DNA from: Gemmatimonadaceae bacterium
Lineage (GTDB): Bacteria > Gemmatimonadota > Gemmatimonadetes > Gemmatimonadales > Gemmatimonadaceae
Assembly (NCBI GenBank): GCA_014379705.1
Contig: JACMLI010000034.1
Span: forward strand, 1-17,279
DNA: 17,279 nt
Reading direction: 5' to 3'
The notes under the pieces: generated by a model
Told to the model about the DNA's origin: nothing
The model's database searches: none
What the model saw: the letters and a program-made list of their open reading frames with translations, nothing else
In this document: piece by piece, positions 1-8,886 of the stretch
Layout: each line of letters begins with the position of its first letter
Numbering within the stretch: the stretch's first letter is position 1
Program-made: the position numbers and the translations under genes

Positions 1-25
1 ACATTTCCTCTTCCCGCCACGGCTC

Positions 26-3000
26 ATGCACCGGACGACCCGCTGCCTTGCACTCACATGTGTCGGTGTCCTCGCGGCCGCCCGTCCGGGCACGGCCGCG
101 GCCCAGGCGGATACGTCGGGCCGCGTGGCTCCCTTCGTGCTGCCTACCACGCGCACCGTGGAGTTCACCACCACGGAAGGGACATGGATGTCGCTGGACG
201 TCTCTCCCGATGGGCGCACGCTCATCTTTGACCTGCTTGGCGACCTGTACACCCTGCCCATCACGGGAGGCACCGCGACCCGGCTGACCGATGGGCCGGC
301 GATGGATGCGCAGCCGCGCTTTTCTCCCGATGGCCGGCACGTCGTCTTTGCGAGTGACCGCAGTGGCGGCGAGCAGGTCTGGACGATGTTCGCGGACGGC
401 ACGAATCCCCGGCAGGTCACGCGCGGGGACAACGCGCACTACGTCTCCCCGACCTTCACGCCGGACGGGGAGTACATCGTCGCCTCCCGCAGTGTGTTCC
501 AGAGCGCCGCCTTTGGCGACGTGCATGACCTGTACATGTATCATCGCGACGGCGGCAGCGGCGTGCGTCTCATGGCGAATCCGGCCCCGGCGCCGGCGGG
601 CCCGGGGGGAGCGGCTGGTGGGGGATCCGTGAACCTCCTCGGCGCCGCGTTCGGCAAGGAGGCGCGCTACCTCTACTTCAGCCGGAAGAACGGGGGCTGG
701 GGCTACAACGTTCAGCTGCCGGTGTGGCAGGTCTTCGTCCTCGATCGCACCACCGGGCGCGTCACGTCGCGGACGAATGCCCCCGGGAGCGCGATGCGTC
801 CTGCGCTGAGTCCAGACGGGCGCTGGATGGCCTACGCCACGCGCATCGATTCCAGCACCGTGCTTCGTCTCCGCGACCTCTCGAACGGCGATGAGCACAC
901 GCTGCACCCGCACATCCAGCGCGACGACCAGGAAGCGCGACAGACGCGCGACCTGCTACCGGGGTACGCGTTCACCCCCGACAGCCGGGCCATCGTGCTC
1001 TCGCACTCCGGCACCTTCTGGCGTCTCGAGGTCCCGTCGGGGAAGGAAGCGCCGATTCCCTTCACCGCCCGCGTGGAACAGCGTCTCGCGCCCCTCGTGA
1101 AGTTCCCGGTACCGCTGCGCGACTCTACCCTCCTGGTGCAGCAGATCCGAGGGGCGCGGCCCTCGCCCGATGGACGTCGCCTGGCGTTCACCGCCCTCGA
1201 TCGCCTGTGGGTGATGGACCTCCCGAGTGGCACGCCCCGCCGCCTGACGACCGCACGCATGGGAGAGTTTGACCCCGCGTGGTCGCCCGACGGACAGTCT
1301 CTCGCCTGGGTCGGCTGGTCCGAGGCGGACGACGGCAACGTGTATCGTGCGCGCGTCGATGGCGGGGCACCGGAGCGCCTGACGATGGAGGCCGCGTTCT
1401 ACCAACGGCTCGCCTGGACGCCCGATGGCACTCGACTCGTCACGATTCGCGGCCAGCGCCAGGCGCGGGCCGAAGGATGGCGTGGGAGTGGCGATGACCT
1501 CGTGTGGTTGCCGGCCACTGGTGGCGCGCTCACCGTGATTTCACCGGTTGGCAATGTGCGCGAACCGCATTTCGCCGCGACGAGTGACCGCGTTTACCTG
1601 CTCGAGGGCGGCGTGCTGACGTCGCGCGCACTCGACGGCACCGACGTGCGCGAGCACCTGCGCGTGACGGGGGGCTCGCTGCAGACCAATGGCACGCCCC
1701 CTCCGCCGCTGCCGGCAACCGACATCATCATCTCTCCCGATGGCTTGCAGGCCATCGCCCTCGTCGCCAACAACGTGTACGTCTTCCCGGTGCCCGCCAT
1801 CGGGACGGCGCCCACCGTCTCAGTGGCCAATCCTGGCGCATCGACGGTGCCGGTCCGGCGTCTCACGCGCGTAGGGGGTGACTTCATTGGATGGGCCCAC
1901 GACGGGAGGGCCGTGCACTATTCGCTCGGCCGGTCCTTCTTCTCGTACGATCTCGCCGCCGCACAAAGTGCCGGAGCGCGGTACGAGCCGACGCGACTCG
2001 ATGTCGCCATTCGGGTGCCGCGCGACAAGCCGTCGGGAACGGTCGCGCTGGTGGGCGCGCGCGTGGTGACCATGAAGGGGACCGAGGTGATCCCGCGGGG
2101 CACGATCGTGGTGCGGGACAATCGCATTGTGGCCGTGGGCGCGCAGGGCGCCGTGAACATCCCGGCCAATGCCCGCCGCATCGACGTGACGGGGAAGACG
2201 ATCATCCCCGGGTGGCTCGACATCCATGCGCACATGGGAGGTGCGGCGGGGGTGCACCAGGGGGACGTGTGGTCCTACCAGATGAACCTGGCCTACGGCA
2301 TCACGTCGACGCGAAACCCTCAGACGGGAACGACGGACATCCTGTCGTACGCCGATCTCGTGGAGACGGGAGACATCGTGGGCCCGCGCCTCTTCCACAC
2401 CGGGCCCGGCGTCACGTCGCGGGAAGGGATCCGCAATCTCGAGGAGGCCCGCGACGTGCTGCGGCGCTACTCCGAGTTCTATGGCACCAACACGATCAAG
2501 CAATACGAGACCGGCCAGCGCAACGTGCGGCAGTGGGTCATTACGGCCGCGCGGGAGTTGCAGCTCATGCCGACGACCGAGGGGAGTCTCGACCTCAAGA
2601 TGAACATCACCGAGTTGCTCGACGGCTACCCCGGCCACGAGCACAACTACCCGGTGTATCCGCTGTACAAGGACGTCGTCGAGCTGGTCGCGAAGAGCGG
2701 GATCACGTATACACCGACGCTGCTCGTCGCCTACGGCGGGCCGTGGACGGAGAACTACTGGTACGAGCGCTACGACATCCACGCGGATCCCAAGGTCCGG
2801 CGCTTCATGCCGCCGGCGGACGTGGCGCAGCGGTCGATGCGGCGCGGCCAGTGGTTTCGCGAGGACCAGTACATCCATCCGCGACTCGCCGAGCAGGTGA
2901 AGAAGATCCTCGACGCCGGCGGCAAGGTCGGGCTCGGGGGACACGGCCAGATGCAGGGGCTCGGCGTGCACTGGGAGCTCTGGTCGCTCGCCTCGGGCGG

Positions 3001-3277
3001 CATTGCACCGCTGGACGTGATCCGTATCGGCACGATCATGAGCGCCGACGCGATCGGCGTTGCGGGCGACCTGGGGTCGCTCGAAGTCGGGAAGCTGGCG
3101 GACCTTCAGGTGCTCGACGGCAACCCGCTCGAGAACATCCGGAACACGAACACCATACGCTACGTGATGAAGAATGGCCGGTTGTACGAGGGCGACACGA
3201 TGACAGAGATCTGGCCGACGCGGCGCGAGCAGCCGACGCCCTGGTGGCTCAAGTCGACACCCGTGGCGGGGAGATAG
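26..3277 (+). CDS. Secreted TolB-like propeller / amidohydrolase fusion protein
   Basis: This 1083-residue protein starts with a signal peptide (hydrophobic stretch, then an ATAAAQA-type cleavage region near residue 27), so it is exported. Residues about 55-640 hold repeated xSPDGx blades (first at S60-G63, last near S570), typical of TolB/PD40 beta-propellers. Residues about 675-1060 form a metal-dependent amidohydrolase: HAH at H734/H736, a probable carboxylated lysine K825 in TIKQY, GHEH at 870-873, and GGHGQ with H973. The C-terminal LGSLEVGKLADLQVLDG segment is the usual return to the small beta-sandwich. The combination is a known large periplasmic family, but the substrate is unknown; a peptide or cyclic amide is a guess. 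The canonical late Asp metal ligand is not obvious, and GGHGQ occupies that region. The start at 26 is supported by the signal peptide, although only 25 bases upstream are visible. It converges on the metallophosphoesterase gene with 3 bases between. Confidence 0.93.
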   Translation: MHRTTRCLALTCVGVLAAARPGTAAAQADTSGRVAPFVLPTTRTVEFTTTEGTWMSLDVSPDGRTLIFDLLGDLYTLPITGGTATRLTDGPAMDAQPRFSPDGRHVVFASDRSGGEQVWTMFADGTNPRQVTRGDNAHYVSPTFTPDGEYIVASRSVFQSAAFGDVHDLYMYHRDGGSGVRLMANPAPAPAGPGGAAGGGSVNLLGAAFGKEARYLYFSRKNGGWGYNVQLPVWQVFVLDRTTGRVTSRTNAPGSAMRPALSPDGRWMAYATRIDSSTVLRLRDLSNGDEHTLHPHIQRDDQEARQTRDLLPGYAFTPDSRAIVLSHSGTFWRLEVPSGKEAPIPFTARVEQRLAPLVKFPVPLRDSTLLVQQIRGARPSPDGRRLAFTALDRLWVMDLPSGTPRRLTTARMGEFDPAWSPDGQSLAWVGWSEADDGNVYRARVDGGAPERLTMEAAFYQRLAWTPDGTRLVTIRGQRQARAEGWRGSGDDLVWLPATGGALTVISPVGNVREPHFAATSDRVYLLEGGVLTSRALDGTDVREHLRVTGGSLQTNGTPPPPLPATDIIISPDGLQAIALVANNVYVFPVPAIGTAPTVSVANPGASTVPVRRLTRVGGDFIGWAHDGRAVHYSLGRSFFSYDLAAAQSAGARYEPTRLDVAIRVPRDKPSGTVALVGARVVTMKGTEVIPRGTIVVRDNRIVAVGAQGAVNIPANARRIDVTGKTIIPGWLDIHAHMGGAAGVHQGDVWSYQMNLAYGITSTRNPQTGTTDILSYADLVETGDIVGPRLFHTGPGVTSREGIRNLEEARDVLRRYSEFYGTNTIKQYETGQRNVRQWVITAARELQLMPTTEGSLDLKMNITELLDGYPGHEHNYPVYPLYKDVVELVAKSGITYTPTLLVAYGGPWTENYWYERYDIHADPKVRRFMPPADVAQRSMRRGQWFREDQYIHPRLAEQVKKILDAGGKVGLGGHGQMQGLGVHWELWSLASGGIAPLDVIRIGTIMSADAIGVAGDLGSLEVGKLADLQVLDGNPLENIRNTNTIRYVMKNGRLYEGDTMTEIWPTRREQPTPWWLKSTPVAGR

Positions 3278-3280
3278 CGC

Positions 3281-4255
3281 TTAGTGGCACTTCCCCTTGC
3301 CCGGGTCCCAGATGCGCCCCCTGGTGTCCAGGAAGGCGTGCTGGTACTCGCCGGCGCCTAACGTGAGCTTGAGGACGCCGTAGTACCCCTCCACGCGGGA
3401 CATGGAATTCCGCGCCGCGGCCCGGAAGCCACGCAGGTCGGCGCCGCCGGTGCCGACGACGATCTGCGCAATGCCGCGCAGGGTGTCGAGCACGCCCACG
3501 GGGTTCTGGGGCGCGAAGCGCTCGTAGGTGTGGTCGTGGCCGACCATCACGACATCGCCATTCCCTTCATAGAAGACGTTGAAGAGCGACAGCAGGTCGG
3601 GGTCGCTGCCGTGATAGCTGGAGCTGAAGCGTGGATGGTGCCAGTAGGCCGCCATGCACCGCTTCTCCTTGTTGTCTTCCATGTCCTTTCGGAGCCAGTC
3701 TTCCTGGGCCTTGCGATCGGCGGCGGTGAAGCGGCGGTTCCTCGGGATCTCGCTGTTCAACGCATAGATGCGCCATGCCCCGAGATTGTAGGCGTAGTAC
3801 CCCTTGTCCGGGGGCCCGGCCCGCTCGCCGAAGTACGCATAGTAGCCCGAGGCACCTGGCGTGTCGTACTCATGGTTGCCGGGCACTGGCATGATCTTCT
3901 TCATGATCCGTCGTTCGGGGCTGCCCCACGACGGCTTCCAGCACCGTTCGAAGTCGACCGTGCGCCCCGAGGGATACACGATGTCTCCGGCGGCAAAGAC
4001 CGCGTCGGAAACACCCGCGACGCTGTCGGCCTTGAGAACGCTGTCGACGAGCCGTGCGGTGTTGTCGTCACCCTGTGAGGGACAGGTAGCGATGTCCCCC
4101 GCGCCGATCAGCACCGAGGCACCGGCGAGCGCGACCTCCTCGGCGGTGGCGGTCGCCGGCGGAGGCGTGAACCGCACCGGGGGAGGACAGGCGACACTGC
4201 AGGCGACGACGAGGAGCAGGAGGGGCTGTAGCTTAAGGAAGTGCGTTCGCTGCAT
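3281..4255 (-). CDS. Metallophosphoesterase lipoprotein, purple acid phosphatase-like
   Basis: This 324-residue protein has a lipoprotein signal (lipobox VVAC, C19; a second Cys at 23), so it is probably anchored in the envelope. The five metallophosphoesterase blocks appear in order: GAGD (D54), GDIVY (D91, Y94), GNHEY (N127, H128), YWHHP (H206/H207) and GHDHTYER (H240, H242). The GDxxY and GNHE spacing matches the purple acid phosphatase branch, which hydrolyses phosphomonoesters with a two-metal centre. The substrate is not predictable. It is the last gene of the - strand operon, starting 22 bases after the stop of the CotH/BamA-like gene. No strong Shine-Dalgarno is seen, so translational coupling is plausible. 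Its 3' end lies 3 bases from the convergent amidohydrolase stop, with no room for a terminator between them. Confidence 0.92.
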   Translation of the reverse strand: MQRTHFLKLQPLLLLVVACSVACPPPVRFTPPPATATAEEVALAGASVLIGAGDIATCPSQGDDNTARLVDSVLKADSVAGVSDAVFAAGDIVYPSGRTVDFERCWKPSWGSPERRIMKKIMPVPGNHEYDTPGASGYYAYFGERAGPPDKGYYAYNLGAWRIYALNSEIPRNRRFTAADRKAQEDWLRKDMEDNKEKRCMAAYWHHPRFSSSYHGSDPDLLSLFNVFYEGNGDVVMVGHDHTYERFAPQNPVGVLDTLRGIAQIVVGTGGADLRGFRAAARNSMSRVEGYYGVLKLTLGAGEYQHAFLDTRGRIWDPGKGKCH

Positions 4256-4277
4256 GAGCTGGCATGGTCGTTAGGCC

Positions 4278-6863
4278 CTAGAAGCTGACGCCGGTGCCGA
4301 CGATCACGCCGCGCTCCCTGGCATTGGTGAACAATACTGAGATGCTGGTGGCCGGGGTCAACACTCCCACCCAGAACCCCGCGCCGACGGCGCGGTGCCA
4401 TCCCCCCTCGGACTCGCCGTCCACGAAGACACGTCCGGTCTCGGCATACCCGAGGAGCCCGACATCCCAGGGCAGGATGATCGACCGGTTCATGACCGGC
4501 ACGCGCAGTTCCGACGCGGCGAACACCGACGCGTCGCCGGCCAGCCGGTTGTAATTCACGGAACGGAGCGTGCGACCTCCACCGACGAAGGCCGACTCGA
4601 AATACGGAAAGTCGCCCGAGACCTTCTCGCCGCCGGCGCGCAGCGCGAGGACCGACGTGCGCACGCCACCGAGCGGAATCGGCAGGTACGTGCTCGCCGT
4701 CGCGCCGAACTTGTTGAACGGGCTCTTCACGTCCCACACCGCCGGGTACGTGGCGGCGGACGCCTCGATGAAGACGCCGTGCGCCGGGCTCGACGCGTTG
4801 TCTCGCGTGTCGTGCTTGAGGTTGAGCGCGAGGCCGACCTGCCCGAACGCGCCGCTGCCATATGGCCGTTCCTCGTCGATGAAGCGACCCACGGACCGCG
4901 AGGTGGTCGAGTACTTGATGACCGGCCCGAGCGTGACGTCGCGGTTGAGGCCGAACGCGTAGCCGACGATGGGCTTGACGCTCCATTGCCGCAGGTCGAC
5001 GCGATAGAAGGGGTCGCGCGTGTACGGAACGTCGTTCCCGAGTCCATAGTAGTTCACGACCTCGAACTCGCTCATCTCCGCTCGGCCGCTGAGGTGCAGT
5101 CGCGACGACTCGAATCGGAAGTCGCCCTCGGTCGCCAGGCGGTACCCGCTCGTGGCGGTCGAATATTCACCCGTCAGCGCCACTGTGCTGAGGTAGGGGA
5201 CGCGCCGGAACCCGTAGGTGGTCCGCCGTATCCCGATGCCGGGAACGATCCCGAGGCCACGCCCCGTGCCGAGCATGGCGACGGGTGCGGTCGTCTTCCC
5301 CCAGTCCTTCGACGGCGGGATCAGCGTGCCCAGTGCTCGCAACCACGGCAGGCGGTTGAACGCGCTGTCGGGCTCGTATCGTTCAGCTGGCGTCCTGCCC
5401 AGATCATAGAGACGCGTCTTGCCATGGCCCCCAGGCGCGCTCGTGGTGGAATCGTGCAGCACATTGTCTCCACCCCCACCCACGACGCGTACCACGATGC
5501 CAGAACCGGCCGCACCGGTCACGGTTGCCGTGTCGTCGCCGCTGTGAAGGAAGAGCCGGACCTCCTGCGTCGTCGCGGGAAGGAAGCGTCGCGAATACCA
5601 GGGAGACGTCCCGGAGCCGAGTTGCAAGAGCACGGAGCCATCCGGATCGCGGTGCAGGCGCGCGCGATCCGGTTCGTCGGTGGCGTGGATGCTCGCGATC
5701 AGCGAGAGCGAGCCGAAGTAGTCACGGGCCGCCACGCGCAACCGGTCCCGGCGCGCGCGCAGCTTGCCCTCGAGCACCGGCAGGTGTTGGTGGTACTCGC
5801 GCGGCAGGCCATAGAGGCCGGCATGGATCACGGAATCGGTGATCGCCGACTGGACGACCGCGACGGTGGAGTCCCACACCGCCCAGTCGAGCTCCGACAG
5901 GATGCGATCATCGAGGTCGCGCGCGAAGCCGACCATGTCGGCAATCTTCGGGTAGGTGCTGTCGAAGACGACGAGGTACGGCTTCAACATCCGGGCGCCG
6001 TTGAGCAGCAGTCCATCGTGCGTGGCGAGCACCTGGTCGCGGTCACGCGGGATAGGGGTGAGGAGCGAATCCCCGGGGCTCATCTTGCCCCACTTCCACT
6101 GGTCGCGATGGCGGTCGGTGTCCCCGAGCATCAGGTCCACGAGGCGGGCCTTCAGCATGAGGCGCGCGTCGGCATGGCGTTTCGGCCTGGTGTTGAGCCG
6201 CTCGAGGAGCTTGTCACTCTCGATCACGTCCACGGCCCCGGCAAAGCCCGGATCCTCGTCCGAGTCGCTCACGTGCTCTTCGATCGTGCCGAGGCGCCGC
6301 GCGAAGTCCTTGCGGAACTCACCGAGTCGTTCGTCATCCGCCATCACGATGAGCTGCGGCCGGGGGTGCGGGATCCCAACCGCCTCGAGGAACGGTGGTG
6401 CGACGACGGGGGCGCCCGGGAACGAGCCGCTGAGCCCGTCCTTGAACAGGTCCATGATCACGCTCCCCTCGAAGCGCTCAACGACGGAGAGCTTGTCCTT
6501 CGTGAGGGGCCGAAAGGTCCACGTGCGGCCATCCGCCGACTCGAAGCGGAGGGAACGCGTCTGGTTCCCGCCCCCCTCCTCCGTGGCCTTGAGGCCGCCG
6601 GCGAAACGCGCGAGGTCGATCACGGGGACGGTGATCGGCGTTTCCCAGATGTCGCGGTAGGTGTCGCCAAGAAAGAAGCGGTGCACCCTGCCCGCGTCGT
6701 ATCGTCCATTCGCCACGACGCGCACGCTGTCCTTCGACATCACGCGCTCCAGCGCCTTGCGACGCTCCTTCGGATGTTCGGGAGACTGGGCGCCGAGGAT
6801 CAGCGGAAGGAGGAACGACAACGCGCCCGCAATCGCGACGCGCAGGGTAGTGGGCGGGGTCAT
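4278..6863 (-). CDS. Outer-membrane protein: CotH/kinase-like N-terminal region plus BamA-like barrel
   Basis: This 861-residue protein begins with a signal peptide (core about residues 8-25, cleavage near LGAQS). The C-terminal part, about 555-861, looks like an Omp85/Bac_surface_Ag barrel: YYGLGN (605-610), HDTRDNASSP (684-693), GGGRTLRS (761-768) and a terminal Phe. It has no clear POTRA repeats. Residues about 85-290 resemble a kinase-type fold. GGGNQTRSLRF (97-107) is followed by TFRPLTKD, then GDTDRHRDQWKW (247-258) and IPRDRDQ (271-277). That DxxH...W...DxD arrangement is the pattern of CotH and Fam20-type catalytic loops. Residues 442-467 hold a GDD...GGGGDN segment between the two parts. 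From memory, similar proteins in Bacteroidota are fused to a metallophosphoesterase; here that enzyme is the next gene. The start codon overlaps the stop of the upstream lipoprotein gene (ATGA). The barrel assignment is firm and the kinase assignment is inference. Confidence 0.85.
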   Translation of the reverse strand: MTPPTTLRVAIAGALSFLLPLILGAQSPEHPKERRKALERVMSKDSVRVVANGRYDAGRVHRFFLGDTYRDIWETPITVPVIDLARFAGGLKATEEGGGNQTRSLRFESADGRTWTFRPLTKDKLSVVERFEGSVIMDLFKDGLSGSFPGAPVVAPPFLEAVGIPHPRPQLIVMADDERLGEFRKDFARRLGTIEEHVSDSDEDPGFAGAVDVIESDKLLERLNTRPKRHADARLMLKARLVDLMLGDTDRHRDQWKWGKMSPGDSLLTPIPRDRDQVLATHDGLLLNGARMLKPYLVVFDSTYPKIADMVGFARDLDDRILSELDWAVWDSTVAVVQSAITDSVIHAGLYGLPREYHQHLPVLEGKLRARRDRLRVAARDYFGSLSLIASIHATDEPDRARLHRDPDGSVLLQLGSGTSPWYSRRFLPATTQEVRLFLHSGDDTATVTGAAGSGIVVRVVGGGGDNVLHDSTTSAPGGHGKTRLYDLGRTPAERYEPDSAFNRLPWLRALGTLIPPSKDWGKTTAPVAMLGTGRGLGIVPGIGIRRTTYGFRRVPYLSTVALTGEYSTATSGYRLATEGDFRFESSRLHLSGRAEMSEFEVVNYYGLGNDVPYTRDPFYRVDLRQWSVKPIVGYAFGLNRDVTLGPVIKYSTTSRSVGRFIDEERPYGSGAFGQVGLALNLKHDTRDNASSPAHGVFIEASAATYPAVWDVKSPFNKFGATASTYLPIPLGGVRTSVLALRAGGEKVSGDFPYFESAFVGGGRTLRSVNYNRLAGDASVFAASELRVPVMNRSIILPWDVGLLGYAETGRVFVDGESEGGWHRAVGAGFWVGVLTPATSISVLFTNARERGVIVGTGVSF

Positions 6864-7783
6864 GGGAGTGTATCCCGGCGGACTATGGGCCAGCGGTAGA
6901 GCGTAATGGCGGCGGGTCCCTCCTTGGCCTCATCACTGATGATGAGGACGCGATCTCTCGTGAGCGCTACGCCCTCCGCCTGGTCATGCCCGGCGGGGAG
7001 CGGAACCGCGCGCACCACCTCGAAGGTCGGGGAGAGCTCGATCAGTGCCTTCTGCGGCGCGGCCACCATGATGAAGTGGCCCGTGACCGAGTCACGCACG
7101 ATGTCGGTGGGTTGCAACTCCTTCCACGCGTGCGTTCCGCGGAACGCGTCGATCGGCACGGCCTGGAACTGCGGACGGTCTTCACCGAGGGGAACAGCGA
7201 CCCGATAGATGACCACCTGGTCGCGGAGGTTGCGGTCCCCTGGTCGCTTGCAGGGCAGCACGAGCTGCGACGTCGTCGGGTCATGCGTGATGCCCTCGAA
7301 CTCGCACTCCTTGCCGAGGCGCGTGTCGTACGTCTTGAACGGGACCGTCTTCCCGTCCTGCCCCTCGGTGAACGTGTAGATCTTCCCTCGGCTCGTGACC
7401 ATGTAGAACGTGTCATCCACGAGCGTGATGCCCTCGAAGTCCTCCTGCACATCCTTGCCCTTGAGCTTGAAGGCCTTGCCTACGAAGCCGGTGCGAGGAT
7501 CGATCACGGTGACGCGTCCCTGTTCGTCATCGTGTGCGAAGAGGCGTCCATCCGGTGCGAGCACGAGTCCCGAGATCTCGGCGAGGTCGTTCGGCAGGAT
7601 CCACCGGGCGAGTGGCGTGCTGTCGCTGGTCGCACTGTCGGCGAGCTTGCTCGCGAGGCGCGCAGTGCGCTGGTCGCGTTCCTGCCTGAGTGCTGCCGAC
7701 GCGGCTTCGGCGTCCCCACGACACGACGCCACCACCAGCGTCAGGACGACGATGCCGAGAAAGAAGAGGCGGGCGCGTTTCAT
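6860..7783 (-). CDS. SdiA-regulated/phytase-like beta-propeller lipoprotein
   Basis: From the ATG at 7783 this is a 307-residue protein with a classic lipoprotein signal (MKRARLFFLG..., lipobox VASC, C21). The frame stays open for 64 codons further upstream, but that stretch is Arg-rich and lies over the preceding gene. GAGGA and GGAGG motifs precede 7783, which fixes the start. The body has the repeated blades of the SdiA-regulated (YjiK-like) and esterase-like phytase propellers: AEISGLVLAPDGRLFAHDDE (68-87), EDFEGITLVDD (114-124) and ECEFEGITHD (159-168). The family probably binds a divalent metal or phosphorylated ligand. No catalytic residues can be named. Both ends overlap neighbours by ATGA, so it is translated with the DUF4956 gene and the CotH/BamA-like gene and probably works in the same process. 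Confidence 0.85.
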   Translation of the reverse strand: MKRARLFFLGIVVLTLVVASCRGDAEAASAALRQERDQRTARLASKLADSATSDSTPLARWILPNDLAEISGLVLAPDGRLFAHDDEQGRVTVIDPRTGFVGKAFKLKGKDVQEDFEGITLVDDTFYMVTSRGKIYTFTEGQDGKTVPFKTYDTRLGKECEFEGITHDPTTSQLVLPCKRPGDRNLRDQVVIYRVAVPLGEDRPQFQAVPIDAFRGTHAWKELQPTDIVRDSVTGHFIMVAAPQKALIELSPTFEVVRAVPLPAGHDQAEGVALTRDRVLIISDEAKEGPAAITLYRWPIVRRDTLP

Positions 7784-8886
7784 GCGGCCTCCGTTTCCTC
7801 GAATGACTGGGCGATCTCGAGATCTGCGGCCCCGATCTTGTCGGCGGCCTGGGCGCGCACGGCGGTGAGGATCTCGTCGCGGGTCGTCCTGCGGGGAACG
7901 CGGACGAGATAAAAGAGCTCGGACGGCTTGCCGGCATGCGTGACGACTTCGTCGAGGACCCAACGCTTCACGCACTGGTCGAGGGCACGCTGCACGAGCG
8001 CCTGCGCCTCGCTCACGTGATCCGACGTCACCGACAGCACGGCGTTGTAGCGGGGCTTGCCCTTGTTGGTCCCCATCACGGCGCGCACGCGTTCGAAGCG
8101 ATCGGCGAGCTGCGATACCTTGGTCGGCGTGAGCGCGAGCAGGAGGTCACGATCGGGGACCTGCGCGTGGCCATTGCTCGCTGCGAGGGACGAGAGCGGA
8201 TCGCGCCACTGTGAGGCGGCCGTCGGGGCGAGCATGCTGCGCCCGAAGTCGTACCGCCATGTGAGCAGCACGACGAAGTTGAACATGATGGAGACGAGCG
8301 TGCCCGCTCCGAGCATGCTGACGCCGGCGGCGAAGCCCACGGCGATGGCAAGGAAGATGAACACCACGTCGCGCGCATCGCGGAGCGTGGTGCGGAAGCG
8401 CACCGCCGCCACGACGCCGGCGAGGCTGAAGGCGAGGGCCAGGCTGTTGCGTACGACGAACACGATGCCGGCCACGACGATCGGCAGGATGATGAGCGTC
8501 TGCACAACGGCCTGGTTGTGCCCGCGCACGTTACGCGCCGACATGTACACCCATGAGACCGGGAGCATCAGGCCGATCGCACCCACAAGGGACAACGCGG
8601 TCAGTAGCAGCTGCTGCACCGTCGACGGTACGCCCGGCGACACCGTGGAACTGAGCGCCGCGCCAAGGCCATCCTGCAGCAGGTAGGGCGTTTCCGTGGC
8701 GGCCTGCGTCGCTTCATCGAAGAGCAATGCGCCGGCGGCAGGCCAGAGCCAGAACACCAGCGCGCCCAGGGAGGCGAGGATGGCGTAGTACGCAAGAAGC
8801 CGGCGTATCGGGCGCTCGGAACCGAGCGTAAACGTGTCGATGACTGACCGGAAGATGGACATGGGAGGGCGAAGATGGAGGGACAT
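7780..8886 (-). CDS. DUF4956 family membrane protein
   Basis: This protein of up to 368 residues is the first gene of the - strand operon. The N-terminal half has four or five hydrophobic helices: one near residue 30-50, one near 90-115, then a cluster at about 128-205. The segment SLALAFSLAGVVAAVRFRTT followed by LRDARDVVFIFLAIAVGFAAG is the hallmark of DUF4956. A soluble domain of about 150 residues follows. DUF4956 proteins are commonly encoded next to VTC-type polyphosphate polymerases and CotH kinase genes; their own function is not established. No VTC gene is visible here. Two starts are possible: 8886, or the internal ATG at 8862 (MSIFRSVIDTF), which begins more like family members. 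Neither has a clear Shine-Dalgarno. The stop overlaps the next start (ATGA). Confidence 0.88.
   Translation of the reverse strand: MSLHLRPPMSIFRSVIDTFTLGSERPIRRLLAYYAILASLGALVFWLWPAAGALLFDEATQAATETPYLLQDGLGAALSSTVSPGVPSTVQQLLLTALSLVGAIGLMLPVSWVYMSARNVRGHNQAVVQTLIILPIVVAGIVFVVRNSLALAFSLAGVVAAVRFRTTLRDARDVVFIFLAIAVGFAAGVSMLGAGTLVSIMFNFVVLLTWRYDFGRSMLAPTAASQWRDPLSSLAASNGHAQVPDRDLLLALTPTKVSQLADRFERVRAVMGTNKGKPRYNAVLSVTSDHVSEAQALVQRALDQCVKRWVLDEVVTHAGKPSELFYLVRVPRRTTRDEILTAVRAQAADKIGAADLEIAQSFEETEAA

Noticed and set aside
1820..2971. 383-codon - strand open frame inside the propeller/amidohydrolase gene
   Set aside because: Antisense shadow; the + strand frame carries all family motifs. The same reasoning removes the - strand frames at 8979-10661 and 10808-12484 and the + strand frame at 1891-3366.
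4395..6899. 834-codon open frame on the + strand opposite the CotH/BamA-like gene
   Set aside because: Its translation is Arg/Ala/Gly/His-rich with no domain, and it mirrors the real gene; high-GC codon use leaves antisense frames open.
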